Assembly (NCBI GenBank): GCA_035626855.1 | Contig: DASPMW010000086.1 | Coordinates: 1 to 62,008, forward strand | Reading direction: 5' to 3' | Length of the DNA stretch: 62,008 nucleotides | Source: JAPWJZ01 sp035626855 | Lineage (GTDB): Bacteria; Pseudomonadota; Alphaproteobacteria; Micavibrionales; UBA2020 | Part shown: positions 8,029-17,209 of the stretch, piece after piece | How the letters are laid out: each line of letters begins with the position of its first letter | Position numbering within the stretch: position 1 is the stretch's first letter | Position numbers and translations under genes: made by a program | The notes under the pieces: generated by a model | The model's database searches: none | Told to the model about the DNA's origin: nothing | The model's input: the letters and a program-made list of their open reading frames with translations, nothing else

Positions 8029-9074
8029 CCACGCATTTCAGAAGCAATCCTCGCAACAAGCGCTGCGGCGCGCAGGGTCCTTGCAAGCGGCGCGCCCTGA
8101 CCCGCCCATTTCGCGCCGAAGCCGCTTTCGCCGGATGCCCTGGCGGCTGCGTGAAGGGCCTTGCCCGCGTCATAGGCAACGGGATAATCGGGAATTTCCG
8201 CATCCTCCACCGCTCCGCCCCAAGCCGTAAAACGGTTGGGGAGGCAGCGCGCGGGCCGACCGGAAATCGCGCGCGTCATGGCGGTATGCGCGGCGCCGGG
8301 ACCCTGCAGCGCCTGCCGGTAGGCGTCATCCGCGCCGCTTTCGGGGCAGGCGATAAAGGCGGTGCCGAGCTGTCCCGCCGCTGCGCCCAGGGCCAGCGCC
8401 GCCGAAACACCCGCGCCATCCATGATGCCGCCCGCCGCAATGACGGGCAGGCCGGATCCCAGCACCAGCAGCCGCGTCAGGGAGAGCGTGCCAAGACGAT
8501 CATCCGGCGCCGAAGGATCGAACACGCCGCGATGGCCGCCCGCTTCATATCCCTGCGCGACTACGGCATCAATGCCTGCGTCACGCGCAGCCTCTGCTTC
8601 CGCGAGATTCGTGGCAGTTGAAAGAAGGATGCAGCCGGCCGCCTTCAGTGCGGCGATGCGCGTCCGGTCGGGCAGCCCAAAATGAAAGCTGACGACCCGC
8701 GGCCGTGCCGTCACCAGCGCGGCCAGCATGTCGTCATCTTCTGCGAAGCTTTTGTAAATTGTGCGGAGTTCGGTGGGCGGCGCAGCGCCAAACCCCGCGA
8801 ACAATGGCGCCATTTTCTCCAGCCAAGCGCGTTCCCGCGCGGCATCACGGCGGGGCGCGGCATGGACGAAGACATTCACATTAAAACTGCCGGGCGTGAG
8901 CGTTTGCAACGCGCGGATCATATCCGTCGCGCCGGCCGCATCCGCCGCCCCCACAGCGATGGAGCCGAGCGCACCGGCATTCGTCACAGCCGCAGCCATC
9001 GCGGGCGTCGACACCCCGGCCATAGGTGCCTGAATGATCGGCAGCGCAACGCCAAGCCGTTCCAGGAATGACAT
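8025..9074 (-). CDS. Nitronate monooxygenase (FMN-dependent, 2-nitropropane dioxygenase family)
   Basis: A 349-residue TIM-barrel flavoprotein. It has the N-terminal QAPMAGVSTP motif, the GYEAGGHRG motif with the presumed catalytic H181, and AAGGIMDG for the FMN phosphate. Family members oxidise alkyl nitronates, including propionate 3-nitronate, to aldehydes and nitrite, but many have unproven substrates. It is the last of three minus-strand genes (LLM oxidoreductase, crotonase, this gene), only 8 bases after the crotonase stop, so the three form an operon. Enoyl-ACP reductase II (FabK) is a relative; FabI is encoded elsewhere in the window, so FabK is less likely. Confidence 0.85.
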   Translation of the reverse strand: MSFLERLGVALPIIQAPMAGVSTPAMAAAVTNAGALGSIAVGAADAAGATDMIRALQTLTPGSFNVNVFVHAAPRRDAARERAWLEKMAPLFAGFGAAPPTELRTIYKSFAEDDDMLAALVTARPRVVSFHFGLPDRTRIAALKAAGCILLSTATNLAEAEAARDAGIDAVVAQGYEAGGHRGVFDPSAPDDRLGTLSLTRLLVLGSGLPVIAAGGIMDGAGVSAALALGAAAGQLGTAFIACPESGADDAYRQALQGPGAAHTAMTRAISGRPARCLPNRFTAWGGAVEDAEIPDYPVAYDAGKALHAAARASGESGFGAKWAGQGAPLARTLRAAALVARIASEMRG

Positions 9075-9082
9075 GGCGGAGC

Positions 9083-9841
9083 CTACTTAAATTTAGGTTT
9101 ACGTTTTTCCTTGAAGGCCGTCAGCGCCTCCTGCGCGTCGGCGGAAGCCAGGCACTGCTTGAAGATTTTCGCCTCCGCCGCAATGCGGTCGGCGACTGAT
9201 TCAAAATCGCGGCGCAGCAGCGATTTGGTATGACGCAGCGCGTCGCGCGGCTTCGCGGCCAGCTTCTGCGCGGTTTTCAGCACGGTTTTTTCGAGATCGG
9301 CGGGTGCGATGACGGCGGTCGCGAGACCCATATCCTTCGCCTCCTGGGCGGTAAAGGGCTCGCCCAGCATCAGCAGTTCCGCGGCCTTCTGGTGACCGGC
9401 GAGCTTCGGCAGCAACAGGCTTGCGCCCGCTTCGGGCACGAGGCCAAGATCGACAAAGGGCAGCGACAGCAGCGCGTTGTCAGCGATATAAACGAAGTCG
9501 CAATGCAGCAGCATCGTGACGCCGATGCCGACCGCCGTACCGTTCACAGCCGCCACGACCGGCAGTTTCGATTCCGACAGCGCGCGCAGGAAATTAAGCA
9601 CGGGGCTGTTTTTTTCATCGGGGGGATTTTTGAGGAAATCCTGCAGGTCGTTACCAGCGCAGAAGCTGTCGCCCGTGCCCGCGATCACGATCACACGCAC
9701 CTCGGGATTTTTCTCGGCAGCCTCCAGCGCATCTGCCATCGCCTGATACATCTCGCCGGTCAGCGCGTTTTTCTTCTCGGCGCGATCCATGCGGATGGTA
9801 AGGATGCCGGCATCGACGGCAGTCTTGATATGACCGGACAT
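9083..9841 (-). CDS. Enoyl-CoA hydratase/isomerase-family protein, probably an isomerase
   Basis: A 252-residue crotonase-fold protein. The first oxyanion-hole segment is DSFCAGNDLQDF and the second is NGTAVGIGVTML. At the two glutamate positions of true hydratases it has Thr109 and Phe129. Glu137 in LGLVPEAGAS sits where delta3,delta2-enoyl-CoA isomerases place their base. I therefore infer an isomerase rather than a hydratase, moving a double bond during oxidation of unsaturated fatty acids. The ATG has GGGAGA eight bases upstream. It lies between the LLM oxidoreductase and the nitronate monooxygenase genes in one operon. Confidence 0.85.
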   Translation of the reverse strand: MSGHIKTAVDAGILTIRMDRAEKKNALTGEMYQAMADALEAAEKNPEVRVIVIAGTGDSFCAGNDLQDFLKNPPDEKNSPVLNFLRALSESKLPVVAAVNGTAVGIGVTMLLHCDFVYIADNALLSLPFVDLGLVPEAGASLLLPKLAGHQKAAELLMLGEPFTAQEAKDMGLATAVIAPADLEKTVLKTAQKLAAKPRDALRHTKSLLRRDFESVADRIAAEAKIFKQCLASADAQEALTAFKEKRKPKFK

Positions 9842-9877
9842 GCGAATTCTCCCTGCGATAAAAGCGTATAGCGATTA

Positions 9878-10882
9878 TTAGCAGGCGGCGGCGCGGCTGA
9901 ACAGGGGGAGCTCGGCCGCAAGTTCGAAGGATTTCAGGCGCGCGGCATGGTCATAAACATGGCCCGTCAGCATCACCTCGTCCGGGCGGATGCGCTCGAT
10001 GAGCGGGGCCAGCCCCTTTTCAACCTGCGCCGGCGTGCCGACAAAGGCGTATTGCAGCGCATGCTGCACCATCGCCTTCTCGGCCGGCGACCAGTAGGAC
10101 TCGATATCATCGATCGGCGCAGGCAGCTGCGCCGGCCGGCCGCGTCGCAGGTTGATGAAGGACTGCTGGTGGGAGGTGAAGTGGAATTTTGCCTCCTCCT
10201 CCGTATCGGCCGCGAGCACATTCACGGTCAGCATGAAATAAGGCTTCTCCAGCTGCGCCGAGGGGCGGAACTGGCTGCGATACACATGCAGCGCCGCCTC
10301 CAGCGCGTCGGGTGCGAAATGGCTGGCGAAGGCATAGGGCAGGCCCAGAGCGGCTGCCAGCTGCGCGCCGAAGGTCGAGGAGCCAAGCATCCAGAGCGGC
10401 ACATGCAGTCCCGCGCCCGGCACGGCGCAGATTTTCTGTCCGGGTGCGACGTCGTCGAACAAGATCTGCAGCTCCTGCACATCCTGCGGAAAACGCTCGC
10501 CCGCCGCCATGATATCGCGGCGCAGCGCCTGGCTCGTCAGTGGGTCGGTGCCGGGCGCGCGTCCAAGGCCAAGGTCGATGCGGCCGGGATAGAGGGATTC
10601 CAGCGTGCCGAACTGCTCGGCGACCACCAGCGGCGAATGGTTAGGCAGCATGATGCCGCCCGAGCCGACGCGGATCTTTTTCGTGCCGCCGGCGATATGG
10701 CCGATGACGACCGCCGTCGCGGCGCTCGCAATGCCCGGCATATTGTGGTGCTCCGCGAGCCAGAAGCGGGTATAGCCCGCGCGCTCCGCCAGCTGCGCGA
10801 GTTCGAGGCTGTTGCGAAAGGACCGCGCGGCCGTCTGGCCGTCCGAAACGGGGCAAAGATCGAGGATCGATACGGGAATCAT
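9878..10882 (-). CDS. LLM-class flavin-dependent oxidoreductase (luciferase-like)
   Basis: A 334-residue bacterial-luciferase-like protein. It has the AEHHNMPGIAS motif, the GSGGIMLPNHSPLVVAEQFG segment and DLGLGRAPGTDP, all typical of the YhbW-like group. Such enzymes use FMNH2 to oxidise small organic substrates; the substrate here is unknown. It is the first gene of a three-gene minus-strand operon. The ribosome site is weak. It is divergent from the TyrA-like gene, with 112 bases between starts. Confidence 0.85.
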   Translation of the reverse strand: MIPVSILDLCPVSDGQTAARSFRNSLELAQLAERAGYTRFWLAEHHNMPGIASAATAVVIGHIAGGTKKIRVGSGGIMLPNHSPLVVAEQFGTLESLYPGRIDLGLGRAPGTDPLTSQALRRDIMAAGERFPQDVQELQILFDDVAPGQKICAVPGAGLHVPLWMLGSSTFGAQLAAALGLPYAFASHFAPDALEAALHVYRSQFRPSAQLEKPYFMLTVNVLAADTEEEAKFHFTSHQQSFINLRRGRPAQLPAPIDDIESYWSPAEKAMVQHALQYAFVGTPAQVEKGLAPLIERIRPDEVMLTGHVYDHAARLKSFELAAELPLFSRAAAC

Positions 10883-10994
10883 GGGGCACCGGGATAGTTG
10901 TCAGGCCTTGATATAACGGCAGCCGGGGCATTTTCAAGGTGACCGCGCGGCGCTTTACCGTATATACTCTCCCGCGCAAAGACAGGGTATTACC

Positions 10995-11573
10995 ATGAAA
11001 ATCTCCATCATCGGCCGCGGCGTTTTCGGCACCTTCCTTGAAAAGGAACTGGCGCCCCATGCCGAGGTTTCGGAGGACGCGGATACGGTGCTGATCGCGG
11101 TGCCGTTTTCGGCCTTTGCCGATGTGGCTGCGCAACATGCGGGCAAGCATCTCGTCAATCTCTGCTCCGTCCAGCACCTGCCGAACGAGGCCTGCGCCGC
11201 GCATAGCGAGCGCGTGACCGGTATTCACCCCATGTTCGGCCCGCAGAGCCCTGTCACCAACCGCTCCTGCGTCGTCACGCGCACCTGCGCGGAAAGCGAC
11301 GCCGTGATCGCGCTGTTTCAGAAAATCGGCTGCGAGATCGTGACGCATGACAACCATGGCGAGATCATCACCGGCAAGCGCCATGATGAAATGATGAGGA
11401 AGACTCATCTGCCCGTGCTGATGTTCGGGGAATTGGCCGCGCTCATCGTCGAGCAAGCGCGGGACGTGCCCGATAACTGCCTGCCGACTTCCTTCAAGCG
11501 GCTGAAAGCGCTGGCCGAGCAGATGAAAGACATGTCTCCCGGCACGGTCGAAAGCATCCGCAGCAACCTTTGA
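10995..11573 (+). CDS. Short prephenate dehydrogenase-like (TyrA-fold) protein
   Basis: A 192-residue protein starting with the Rossmann motif GRGVFG (residues 7-12). It contains HPMFGP (78-83), a prephenate/arogenate dehydrogenase signature, and a later helix with KRHDEMMRKTH. TyrA proteins are usually about 280-370 residues; this one ends after the start of the helical domain, so it lacks most of the usual dimerisation region. Either it is a compact variant or it has another substrate. CAGGG precedes the ATG. aroC lies 36 kb away, so there is no aromatic-pathway operon here. It is convergent with the second CPA2 antiporter, with no spacer. Confidence 0.65.
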   Translation: MKISIIGRGVFGTFLEKELAPHAEVSEDADTVLIAVPFSAFADVAAQHAGKHLVNLCSVQHLPNEACAAHSERVTGIHPMFGPQSPVTNRSCVVTRTCAESDAVIALFQKIGCEIVTHDNHGEIITGKRHDEMMRKTHLPVLMFGELAALIVEQARDVPDNCLPTSFKRLKALAEQMKDMSPGTVESIRSNL

Positions 11574-12782
11574 TCAGCGGCGCCTTACGAATTTCAGAAA
11601 GCCCGGCGCGAGCGCGGTGACGACTGGTGTCACGAACATCGAGAGCGCCGTCACCAGCATGAAGAACTGCGCATCCTTCGCCGGCATAAGGTCGGCTGAC
11701 AGGGCGAGAGTCAGGATCACGAAGGAAAATTCCCCCGCCTGTCCCAGCATGATCGCGGTTTCAGCCGCGACGCGCTTTTGCGTGCCGAAACCGCGCGCAA
11801 GCAGGTAGAGAATGCCCGCCTTCAGCGCGCCGAGGCCGATGACGGAGGCGGTGAGCCACAGCGCGTTCACGGCGAGCAGGCGCAGGTCGAACATTAGCCC
11901 GACCGAAAGGAAAAAGACGCCCATCAAAATGCTTTTGACAGGCGAGATAATCGTTTCAATCTCCTTGCGGTAACTCGTCTCGGCCAGCAGCAGGCCGGCG
12001 AGGAACGCGCCCAGTGCCGCCGACAATCCTGCAGCCTCGGTCAACATGGCCGTCCCGATCAGTACGAACAGCACGAACGACATCAGCCAGTCGCGGCGCT
12101 TGCGCGGGTTCAGCCAGTGGAGGAGCGGCGGCAGAATGCGCATGCCCACGACATAGATGACGCTGATGGCGGCGGCCGCGATCAGGATTGCTTTTCCAAG
12201 CATATAGGCGAGCGGCTCCTCCCCCTTGTCCGACAGCGCCGCGACGAGCGCGAGGATGGGGACGACCATCAGGTCCTGCATAAGGAGGATCGAGAAACTG
12301 AGCTTGCCGATCGCCGATCCCTCGTTGCGTTTTTCCTCCAGCAACTGCATGACGACGGCCGTGGACGACAGGGCAAGACTCGCGCCCATCAGCAGCGATA
12401 CTTCTATTCCGTTGCCGAAGGCGCGCGCCACGGCGTAAATCACCGCGCCCGTCACCAGCACCTGTGCGCCGCCCAGGCCGATCACCGCATGGCGCATCTT
12501 CCACAATTCGTTCAGGGAAAGTTTCAGTCCAATCGTGAACATGAGGATGACGATCCCAAGCTCGCCGAAATTTTCGAGCGCGTCGCTTCCCGTAAAAGCA
12601 TCGGCAGCGACGCTTGCAGCATGGGAGCCCGCCTGCTCCGCCCAGAAAAACGGCCCTTTCGGCGCGAGCAGGATGCCGCAGAGCAGATAGCCGAGCACCG
12701 GGGAAATCCTGAGACGATGGAGGAGCGGCACCGTGAGACCCGCCACGCCCAGCACGATCAGGAGTTCGGAAAAGTTATGCAT
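11574..12782 (-). CDS. CPA2-family cation:proton antiporter, second copy
   Basis: A 402-residue polytopic membrane protein with GYLLCGILLAPKG, MFTIGLKLSL, ALSSTAVVMQLLEEK and LLMQDLMVVP, the KefB/YbaL-type PF00999 motifs. The C-terminus is FLKFVRRR, so there is no TrkA-N regulatory domain. It probably moves K+ or Na+ against protons. AGGGAG lies close before the ATG. It is related to, but clearly distinct from, the antiporter at 2449-3690. The DUF3592 gene lies upstream on the same strand with a 67-base gap, so co-transcription is possible. Confidence 0.85.
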   Translation of the reverse strand: MHNFSELLIVLGVAGLTVPLLHRLRISPVLGYLLCGILLAPKGPFFWAEQAGSHAASVAADAFTGSDALENFGELGIVILMFTIGLKLSLNELWKMRHAVIGLGGAQVLVTGAVIYAVARAFGNGIEVSLLMGASLALSSTAVVMQLLEEKRNEGSAIGKLSFSILLMQDLMVVPILALVAALSDKGEEPLAYMLGKAILIAAAAISVIYVVGMRILPPLLHWLNPRKRRDWLMSFVLFVLIGTAMLTEAAGLSAALGAFLAGLLLAETSYRKEIETIISPVKSILMGVFFLSVGLMFDLRLLAVNALWLTASVIGLGALKAGILYLLARGFGTQKRVAAETAIMLGQAGEFSFVILTLALSADLMPAKDAQFFMLVTALSMFVTPVVTALAPGFLKFVRRR

Positions 12783-12849
12783 CGGCTCCCTTTCGTGAAT
12801 TGCGGGCCCGCTCTGAATGATACATCCAAACGCCGCCCGCGTGAATCCG

Positions 12850-14556
12850 TTACAGGCGCAGCTGAAGTTGCTGTTTTACAAAGATTGTCGCCGCATCCGC
12901 TGCCGCTTCGCCCTGAAAACTTTCGCCGAGGGTGATCTCGCCGCCGTTCCGTAGTCGCGCGAAAACGCGGTAGTATTTCACCTGCCGCCCCCCGCTGCCC
13001 GTGCTGCTTGTGCTGTCGCGGTCCAGCGCCACGATGTCGTCAATCGCTGCATAGCGCCGCCTGACGGGGATACCGAAAAGGCAGCGCGTGGTCTCGATGC
13101 CCGATCCCAGTGAATCGCGTTTGACGCGCAGCGAATTTCCGCAGGCGTACAGACAGCCCAGCAAAATGAGCGAGCCGATACCGCCGAATATCGCGCCGCC
13201 GAACCATTCTCCTTTTGCCACCGCCAGGAAGGCACCTGTCGCGGCAAAGAAACCGCCGAACAGGATGCCGATGAAAGACGATAACAAATGGCGGCCCATG
13301 GGATAGAACATATCCTCCCCCTCAAGCCGGATATCCGCGCGCACTTCGCGCTCCGCCACGCGGGCCATTTCCGCCGCGCCCGCTGCGACGACACGGTCCG
13401 GCACATGCGACTTGCGCGTGGAGGGATAGGCCGGGATCTCGTAGTCGCGGTCAATATCCGCGCCCGGCAGCGCGGCCCGGAGGGAAAGCCGCCACAGGTT
13501 GTAATCATCACGCGACTTTCGGACATCCGATGGCGGCAGGCCTGCCGGGACATCGAAGCGGAACTGCAGGCGGGTGCCGCTGTTTCCGGGCTCGGCATAG
13601 GCGACCGTATCCGCGCTCCAGTTCACGGTCTCGCGGCGCGAGCTGTTCTTTCCGCTCCGGACATAGACGCTGCGGATGCAGGACAGGGTGACAAAAAATG
13701 TATGCGCAGAATCATAAGGAAGGTTGATATCGATAAACCCGCCAGCCTGCCCGCCGATGGCAGCGGGGAAGGGGTCCAGTGTCACCGGCGCATGTCCGAA
13801 ACGTTTCCATTCTCGGATGCGCTGCACCGCCCAGACCGCCAACCCGATGCCGACTAGCGGAAACAGCAAGCCGATCACTGCGGCCGGGTTCTTCTTTTCG
13901 ACAAATTCATGCCAGATGACGAAGGGCAGCGGGGCCGAAATGCCGTTCCACATAAAGGCGAAGAAGGTGGCGAAATACATGCTGCCTTTCGAATTCGACA
14001 GAATTTCCGCGCTCTGCCAATGCGGATTGGCGAGCCATGGCTGCTCCCGGACATCACCCTCCGGCATGCGTATCTTCGGCGAGTAGACGGCTCCCGCCAG
14101 CATCGCCGCGCCCGCGCCGCCGAAGACAAGGAAGAACACTGCCTTAAACGCAACCAGCCCCCAGCGCAGCTCGCGGTCGAGAACCGCTTGCACGGGATCG
14201 GCAGGATCGACATAGGCGGTGAGGCTTGCGCCGCTGCGGGCAGCCGCCGCAAGTCGCGCGCCCCAGTCCTGCTGGTAATCGCCGATATTATCGCCGCCCA
14301 TTTTCTCGATGCCGATGCGCTGCGCCGTATAGCGCTGACCATTGAAGGAATAGGAATAATCCGCATAGGCGCGGTACGTCGTGGTTTCGCCGTCCCAGTT
14401 ATCATCGACGCCGCCGCGCGTCACGGTCGCCTGCACGGGTTGCCAGCCCTGCATCGCCTGCCAGTCGAGAATGGAATTCGTGATCGACCAGGCCGCCCAG
14501 ATGCCTGTCGCGATAAATGGCAGCGCAAACAGCGCCATGAAAATGCGGCCGCCCAA
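12850..14556 (-). CDS. DUF3592-type membrane protein
   Basis: About 568 residues with several membrane segments: an N-terminal helix (about 6-28), two near 130-155, two near 190-240 and a pair near 425-465. The stretch after the first helix (QGWQPVQATVTRGGVD ... YADYSYSFNGQRYTAQRI) is the typical DUF3592 extracytoplasmic region. Function is unknown. The start is uncertain: TTG at 14554-14556 is used; an ATG lies six codons downstream at 14538, and the similarity-like hydrophobic start could even begin at a CTG at 14580. The upstream hydrolase gene ends 26 bases before, which suggests an operon. Confidence 0.75.
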   Translation of the reverse strand: MGGRIFMALFALPFIATGIWAAWSITNSILDWQAMQGWQPVQATVTRGGVDDNWDGETTTYRAYADYSYSFNGQRYTAQRIGIEKMGGDNIGDYQQDWGARLAAAARSGASLTAYVDPADPVQAVLDRELRWGLVAFKAVFFLVFGGAGAAMLAGAVYSPKIRMPEGDVREQPWLANPHWQSAEILSNSKGSMYFATFFAFMWNGISAPLPFVIWHEFVEKKNPAAVIGLLFPLVGIGLAVWAVQRIREWKRFGHAPVTLDPFPAAIGGQAGGFIDINLPYDSAHTFFVTLSCIRSVYVRSGKNSSRRETVNWSADTVAYAEPGNSGTRLQFRFDVPAGLPPSDVRKSRDDYNLWRLSLRAALPGADIDRDYEIPAYPSTRKSHVPDRVVAAGAAEMARVAEREVRADIRLEGEDMFYPMGRHLLSSFIGILFGGFFAATGAFLAVAKGEWFGGAIFGGIGSLILLGCLYACGNSLRVKRDSLGSGIETTRCLFGIPVRRRYAAIDDIVALDRDSTSSTGSGGRQVKYYRVFARLRNGGEITLGESFQGEAAADAATIFVKQQLQLRL

Positions 14557-14582
14557 ACGAAGCCCCCGGAAAAAAGCCAGCC

Positions 14583-15449
14583 CTACGCGCCGGGCTTGGC
14601 GGGTTGCGGCTTCGGCGTTTCGGCGAAACCGCGCGGCCGGCCCGGCCCGGTCTCTAGAGGCTGCCAGTGATCCCCGTTTTGCGCAAGCTGCCGCAGGACC
14701 AGCGCGGCCACATCCGCACTGAACGGCATTGCGGCATGTCCCTCGGCGACGCGGATATTATGGGCGTTCGGCGCGGGCTTGTTCAGCGCCTCCCGCCAGC
14801 CGGCGATCCAGTCGCGCGTCGAAAACAGGGAAACAGTCGGCACCGGAGGTGCGTCGCGCGGATCGGTTGCGGCCGTCCCGTAGAATTTCTGGATTTCCGC
14901 CACGCGCTCCTCGACGGCGCCCATGGCGGTGCGCTGTCCGAAAGGCGCGCCCAGCGTGATGACGTCGCGCACATATTCCGGATGGCGGCGCGCAAGCTCC
15001 CGCGCATAGACGCCGCCCAGGCTATAGCCGACCAGCGAGACCTTACGATTGCCGTTTGCCGCAAAGATCGCGGCCAGATGCTTTTCAAGATGCCTGGCCT
15101 TGTCCTCGCTCGGGCCCATATTCATGCCGCCATCCCAGCCATACACAGCATAGCCGTGGTCGCGCAGGCGCGACTGCAGCAGCGCGGTATGAAGGTCGTT
15201 GCCGAAAAATCCGGGGATGACGAGGACAGGATGACCATCGCCCTGCGGCGCCTCCGCCAATCGCGCCTGAGCGGGCGTTTGCGCCAGCGCCTCGGTCACG
15301 GATTGAGTCACCGCAGCGGGCTCATGCTGCAGGGCGTTGACGCCGCTTTGCAGCGCAAAGCCGCCGCCCAGCAGCGCCGCGCCGGTCAGGGCATAGGCTG
15401 CGAAGGTCTTTGCAAGCTTCTTGCGTGCGGTCGTTTTGGTGTTGCCCAT
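14583..15449 (-). CDS. Alpha/beta hydrolase (lipase/esterase-like), exported or membrane-anchored
   Basis: A 288-residue protein. A basic N-terminus followed by a hydrophobic stretch (about 13-32) acts as a signal peptide or anchor. The catalytic region begins HPVLVIPGFFGNDLHTALL, with the nucleophile elbow GYSLGG (Ser about 142) and a late His in GHAAMPF. The layout resembles triacylglycerol-lipase or PGAP1-like hydrolases. The substrate is unknown. The C-terminus is Pro-rich. It is 26 bases upstream of the DUF3592 gene on the same strand. Confidence 0.75.
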   Translation of the reverse strand: MGNTKTTARKKLAKTFAAYALTGAALLGGGFALQSGVNALQHEPAAVTQSVTEALAQTPAQARLAEAPQGDGHPVLVIPGFFGNDLHTALLQSRLRDHGYAVYGWDGGMNMGPSEDKARHLEKHLAAIFAANGNRKVSLVGYSLGGVYARELARRHPEYVRDVITLGAPFGQRTAMGAVEERVAEIQKFYGTAATDPRDAPPVPTVSLFSTRDWIAGWREALNKPAPNAHNIRVAEGHAAMPFSADVAALVLRQLAQNGDHWQPLETGPGRPRGFAETPKPQPAKPGA

Positions 15450-15554
15450 GGCGGTTCTGCTGTTGCGATAGCGCCTTGAAAATATGGCTGACGCTATGCC
15501 TCTCGCGAAACGGAGTCAAATAGAGATTAGGGAAATACTATTGTACCGCATACT

Positions 15555-16526
15555 TTAGTCATAACTACGCCAGTTGGGTCCCAGCTTGCGCAAAGGATGC
15601 TTTTTCGGGAGCTTTTCGATCCGCGCCGTCAGCCTGCCGCGAATCGCGTCCCGTTCCGGCCCGGCCAGTTTCACGCGGCGGCCATCCAGCCGCAGATCCG
15701 GTTCGGCGAGTGCCTGCGTCAGCACCCGCGCGCCGAGGTAAAAAGTGTCCGAACTCGTTTTCGCCTTCAGGGTTATCGCGGCCAGCTTTTCCATCGCGTC
15801 CGTCACCGGCATTTTCTTCAGCGGCGCAAAATCATGCGCGAGCTTTGCAAGGCGCTTCGGGGAAGGGGTGCATTTTCTCGCGTAATCCGCGGCGATTGCC
15901 TTTGCATCCGCGGGCGACAGGGTAGAAAAATTCGCGGCCTGCGCGTCGATGACGATTTTATCCAGCGTGAATGTCGTCAGGTGCGACGTCGTGCCCGTCA
16001 GCATGCTGATCGCGGCGCGCTTCCAGGCCGCGTACCGGATATGCGCCGTCGCATCCTCGAACCGCTCGAAATGGCGCAAGGCAGCGAAGGCGTCAGCCAT
16101 ATTCTCGGCCGGTGTCCCTTGCAGGTCCGGCGTCAGCGCATGGCCAAGCTCGTGATCGAAAGTGCCGGCGTCATCGGCCGCGCCGCTTGTCACGCCGAAG
16201 ACCGGGTGGCGGTCGGGATGGAACACCAGCACGCCGACTGGCTTGCCGCGCTCCCGCGTGACGGCCTGGTGAAAGGACGTCTTCAGCCGCTTTGCGGTGC
16301 GGATGGTTTTTTCCAGATCCTCGATATCCTCGTCATCCACGCCCTTTAGCAGCAACTTCTCGACAAACGGCGCTGCGTCGTCGCGCCCGGCATGGATGAA
16401 CATCTGCCGCCCGCGCAGCTCGGGATGGTCGCGCAAGGCCTTCTTTGCCGCCTTGTTGAAATCAAAGCGCAAGGGACCCGGGCCGGACGCTGCCGGCTTG
16501 TGCTGTTTTTTCGGTGTCTGTGTCAT
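15555..16526 (-). CDS. Candidate zincin metallopeptidase (HELGH motif), unknown family
   Basis: A 323-residue protein without signal peptide. Residues 125-129 are HELGH, a zincin HExxH motif, and ENMADAFAAL follows at 141-150, similar in spacing to the third ligand region of ImmA/IrrE-type peptidases. These features suggest a zinc peptidase; the rest of the sequence matches no family I know. The N-terminus is basic and Pro-rich. Neighbouring genes on both sides are unrelated. The ATG at 16524-16526 has no convincing ribosome site. It could be a peptidase, or a protein that uses the fold without activity. Confidence 0.65.
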   Translation of the reverse strand: MTQTPKKQHKPAASGPGPLRFDFNKAAKKALRDHPELRGRQMFIHAGRDDAAPFVEKLLLKGVDDEDIEDLEKTIRTAKRLKTSFHQAVTRERGKPVGVLVFHPDRHPVFGVTSGAADDAGTFDHELGHALTPDLQGTPAENMADAFAALRHFERFEDATAHIRYAAWKRAAISMLTGTTSHLTTFTLDKIVIDAQAANFSTLSPADAKAIAADYARKCTPSPKRLAKLAHDFAPLKKMPVTDAMEKLAAITLKAKTSSDTFYLGARVLTQALAEPDLRLDGRRVKLAGPERDAIRGRLTARIEKLPKKHPLRKLGPNWRSYD

Positions 16527-16627
16527 ATGCTGTTATCATAGGCGCGCCGGAAGCCACGTCAATCCGCCTTGACCGGATGAGGAGCGGCGATTAGCCTGAT
16601 ATCCGCAATAAAATGGCGGGAAATAAT

Positions 16628-17206
16628 ATGACCCAGAGCGACAAGAACAAGGCGACGGCCCTGCAGATGAAGCGGGCCGAACAGCTGCGCAACTACCTGA
16701 ACACCCGCAATGCCCCGCCATCCGGGGAGGCGGATTTCCTCGCCGGTCTCTCCAGCGACGCGACGCTCGTGGTGATTATCGCCTGCGACGACATGTTCAA
16801 GAAGTCCGGCCTGACCGGCGCGCTGCCCTGGGAGCAATATGCGGTGCTGTGCGGCGTCTGCGCCTGCCTAACGGATGCGATCATCCAGTACACCAACCTG
16901 CCGAAGGAAGCTTATTCCTATATGCTGTCTGATACCGTCAACTTCCTCCTGGCCGGGTCGGATCGCGACAAATGGGCGAAGCGGGAACAAACCTTCGGCT
17001 TCGCGGTGACGCAATACAAACACATGATGCAATCGTCCCAATCCGCCGATATCGATGCGCTCGGCGGCGCGTTCTATAAGTTCCTCGACAGCATGGACCC
17101 GGCCCATACCGCGGTCATGGAGGAAAAATTTACGCTGCTCATGAAAAACCCGGACGTGCCGCAGGAGTTGCGCGACATGCAGGAAGAAGTGCTGAAGGGC
17201 AAGTAG
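16628..17206 (+). CDS. Unknown helical protein
   Basis: About 192 residues, no family recognised. It appears mostly helical, with four cysteines (ACDD and CGVCAC), the segment LPWEQYAVLCGVCACLTDAI and a second half rich in Met, Lys and Gln. No signal peptide or clear membrane helix. I chose the ATG at 16628 because a GCGGGA stretch lies eight bases upstream; an in-frame ATG five codons earlier (16613) has none. It is convergent with the next gene, 3 bases between stops. The function is unknown. Confidence 0.6.
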   Translation: MTQSDKNKATALQMKRAEQLRNYLNTRNAPPSGEADFLAGLSSDATLVVIIACDDMFKKSGLTGALPWEQYAVLCGVCACLTDAIIQYTNLPKEAYSYMLSDTVNFLLAGSDRDKWAKREQTFGFAVTQYKHMMQSSQSADIDALGGAFYKFLDSMDPAHTAVMEEKFTLLMKNPDVPQELRDMQEEVLKGK

Positions 17207-17209
17207 CGC

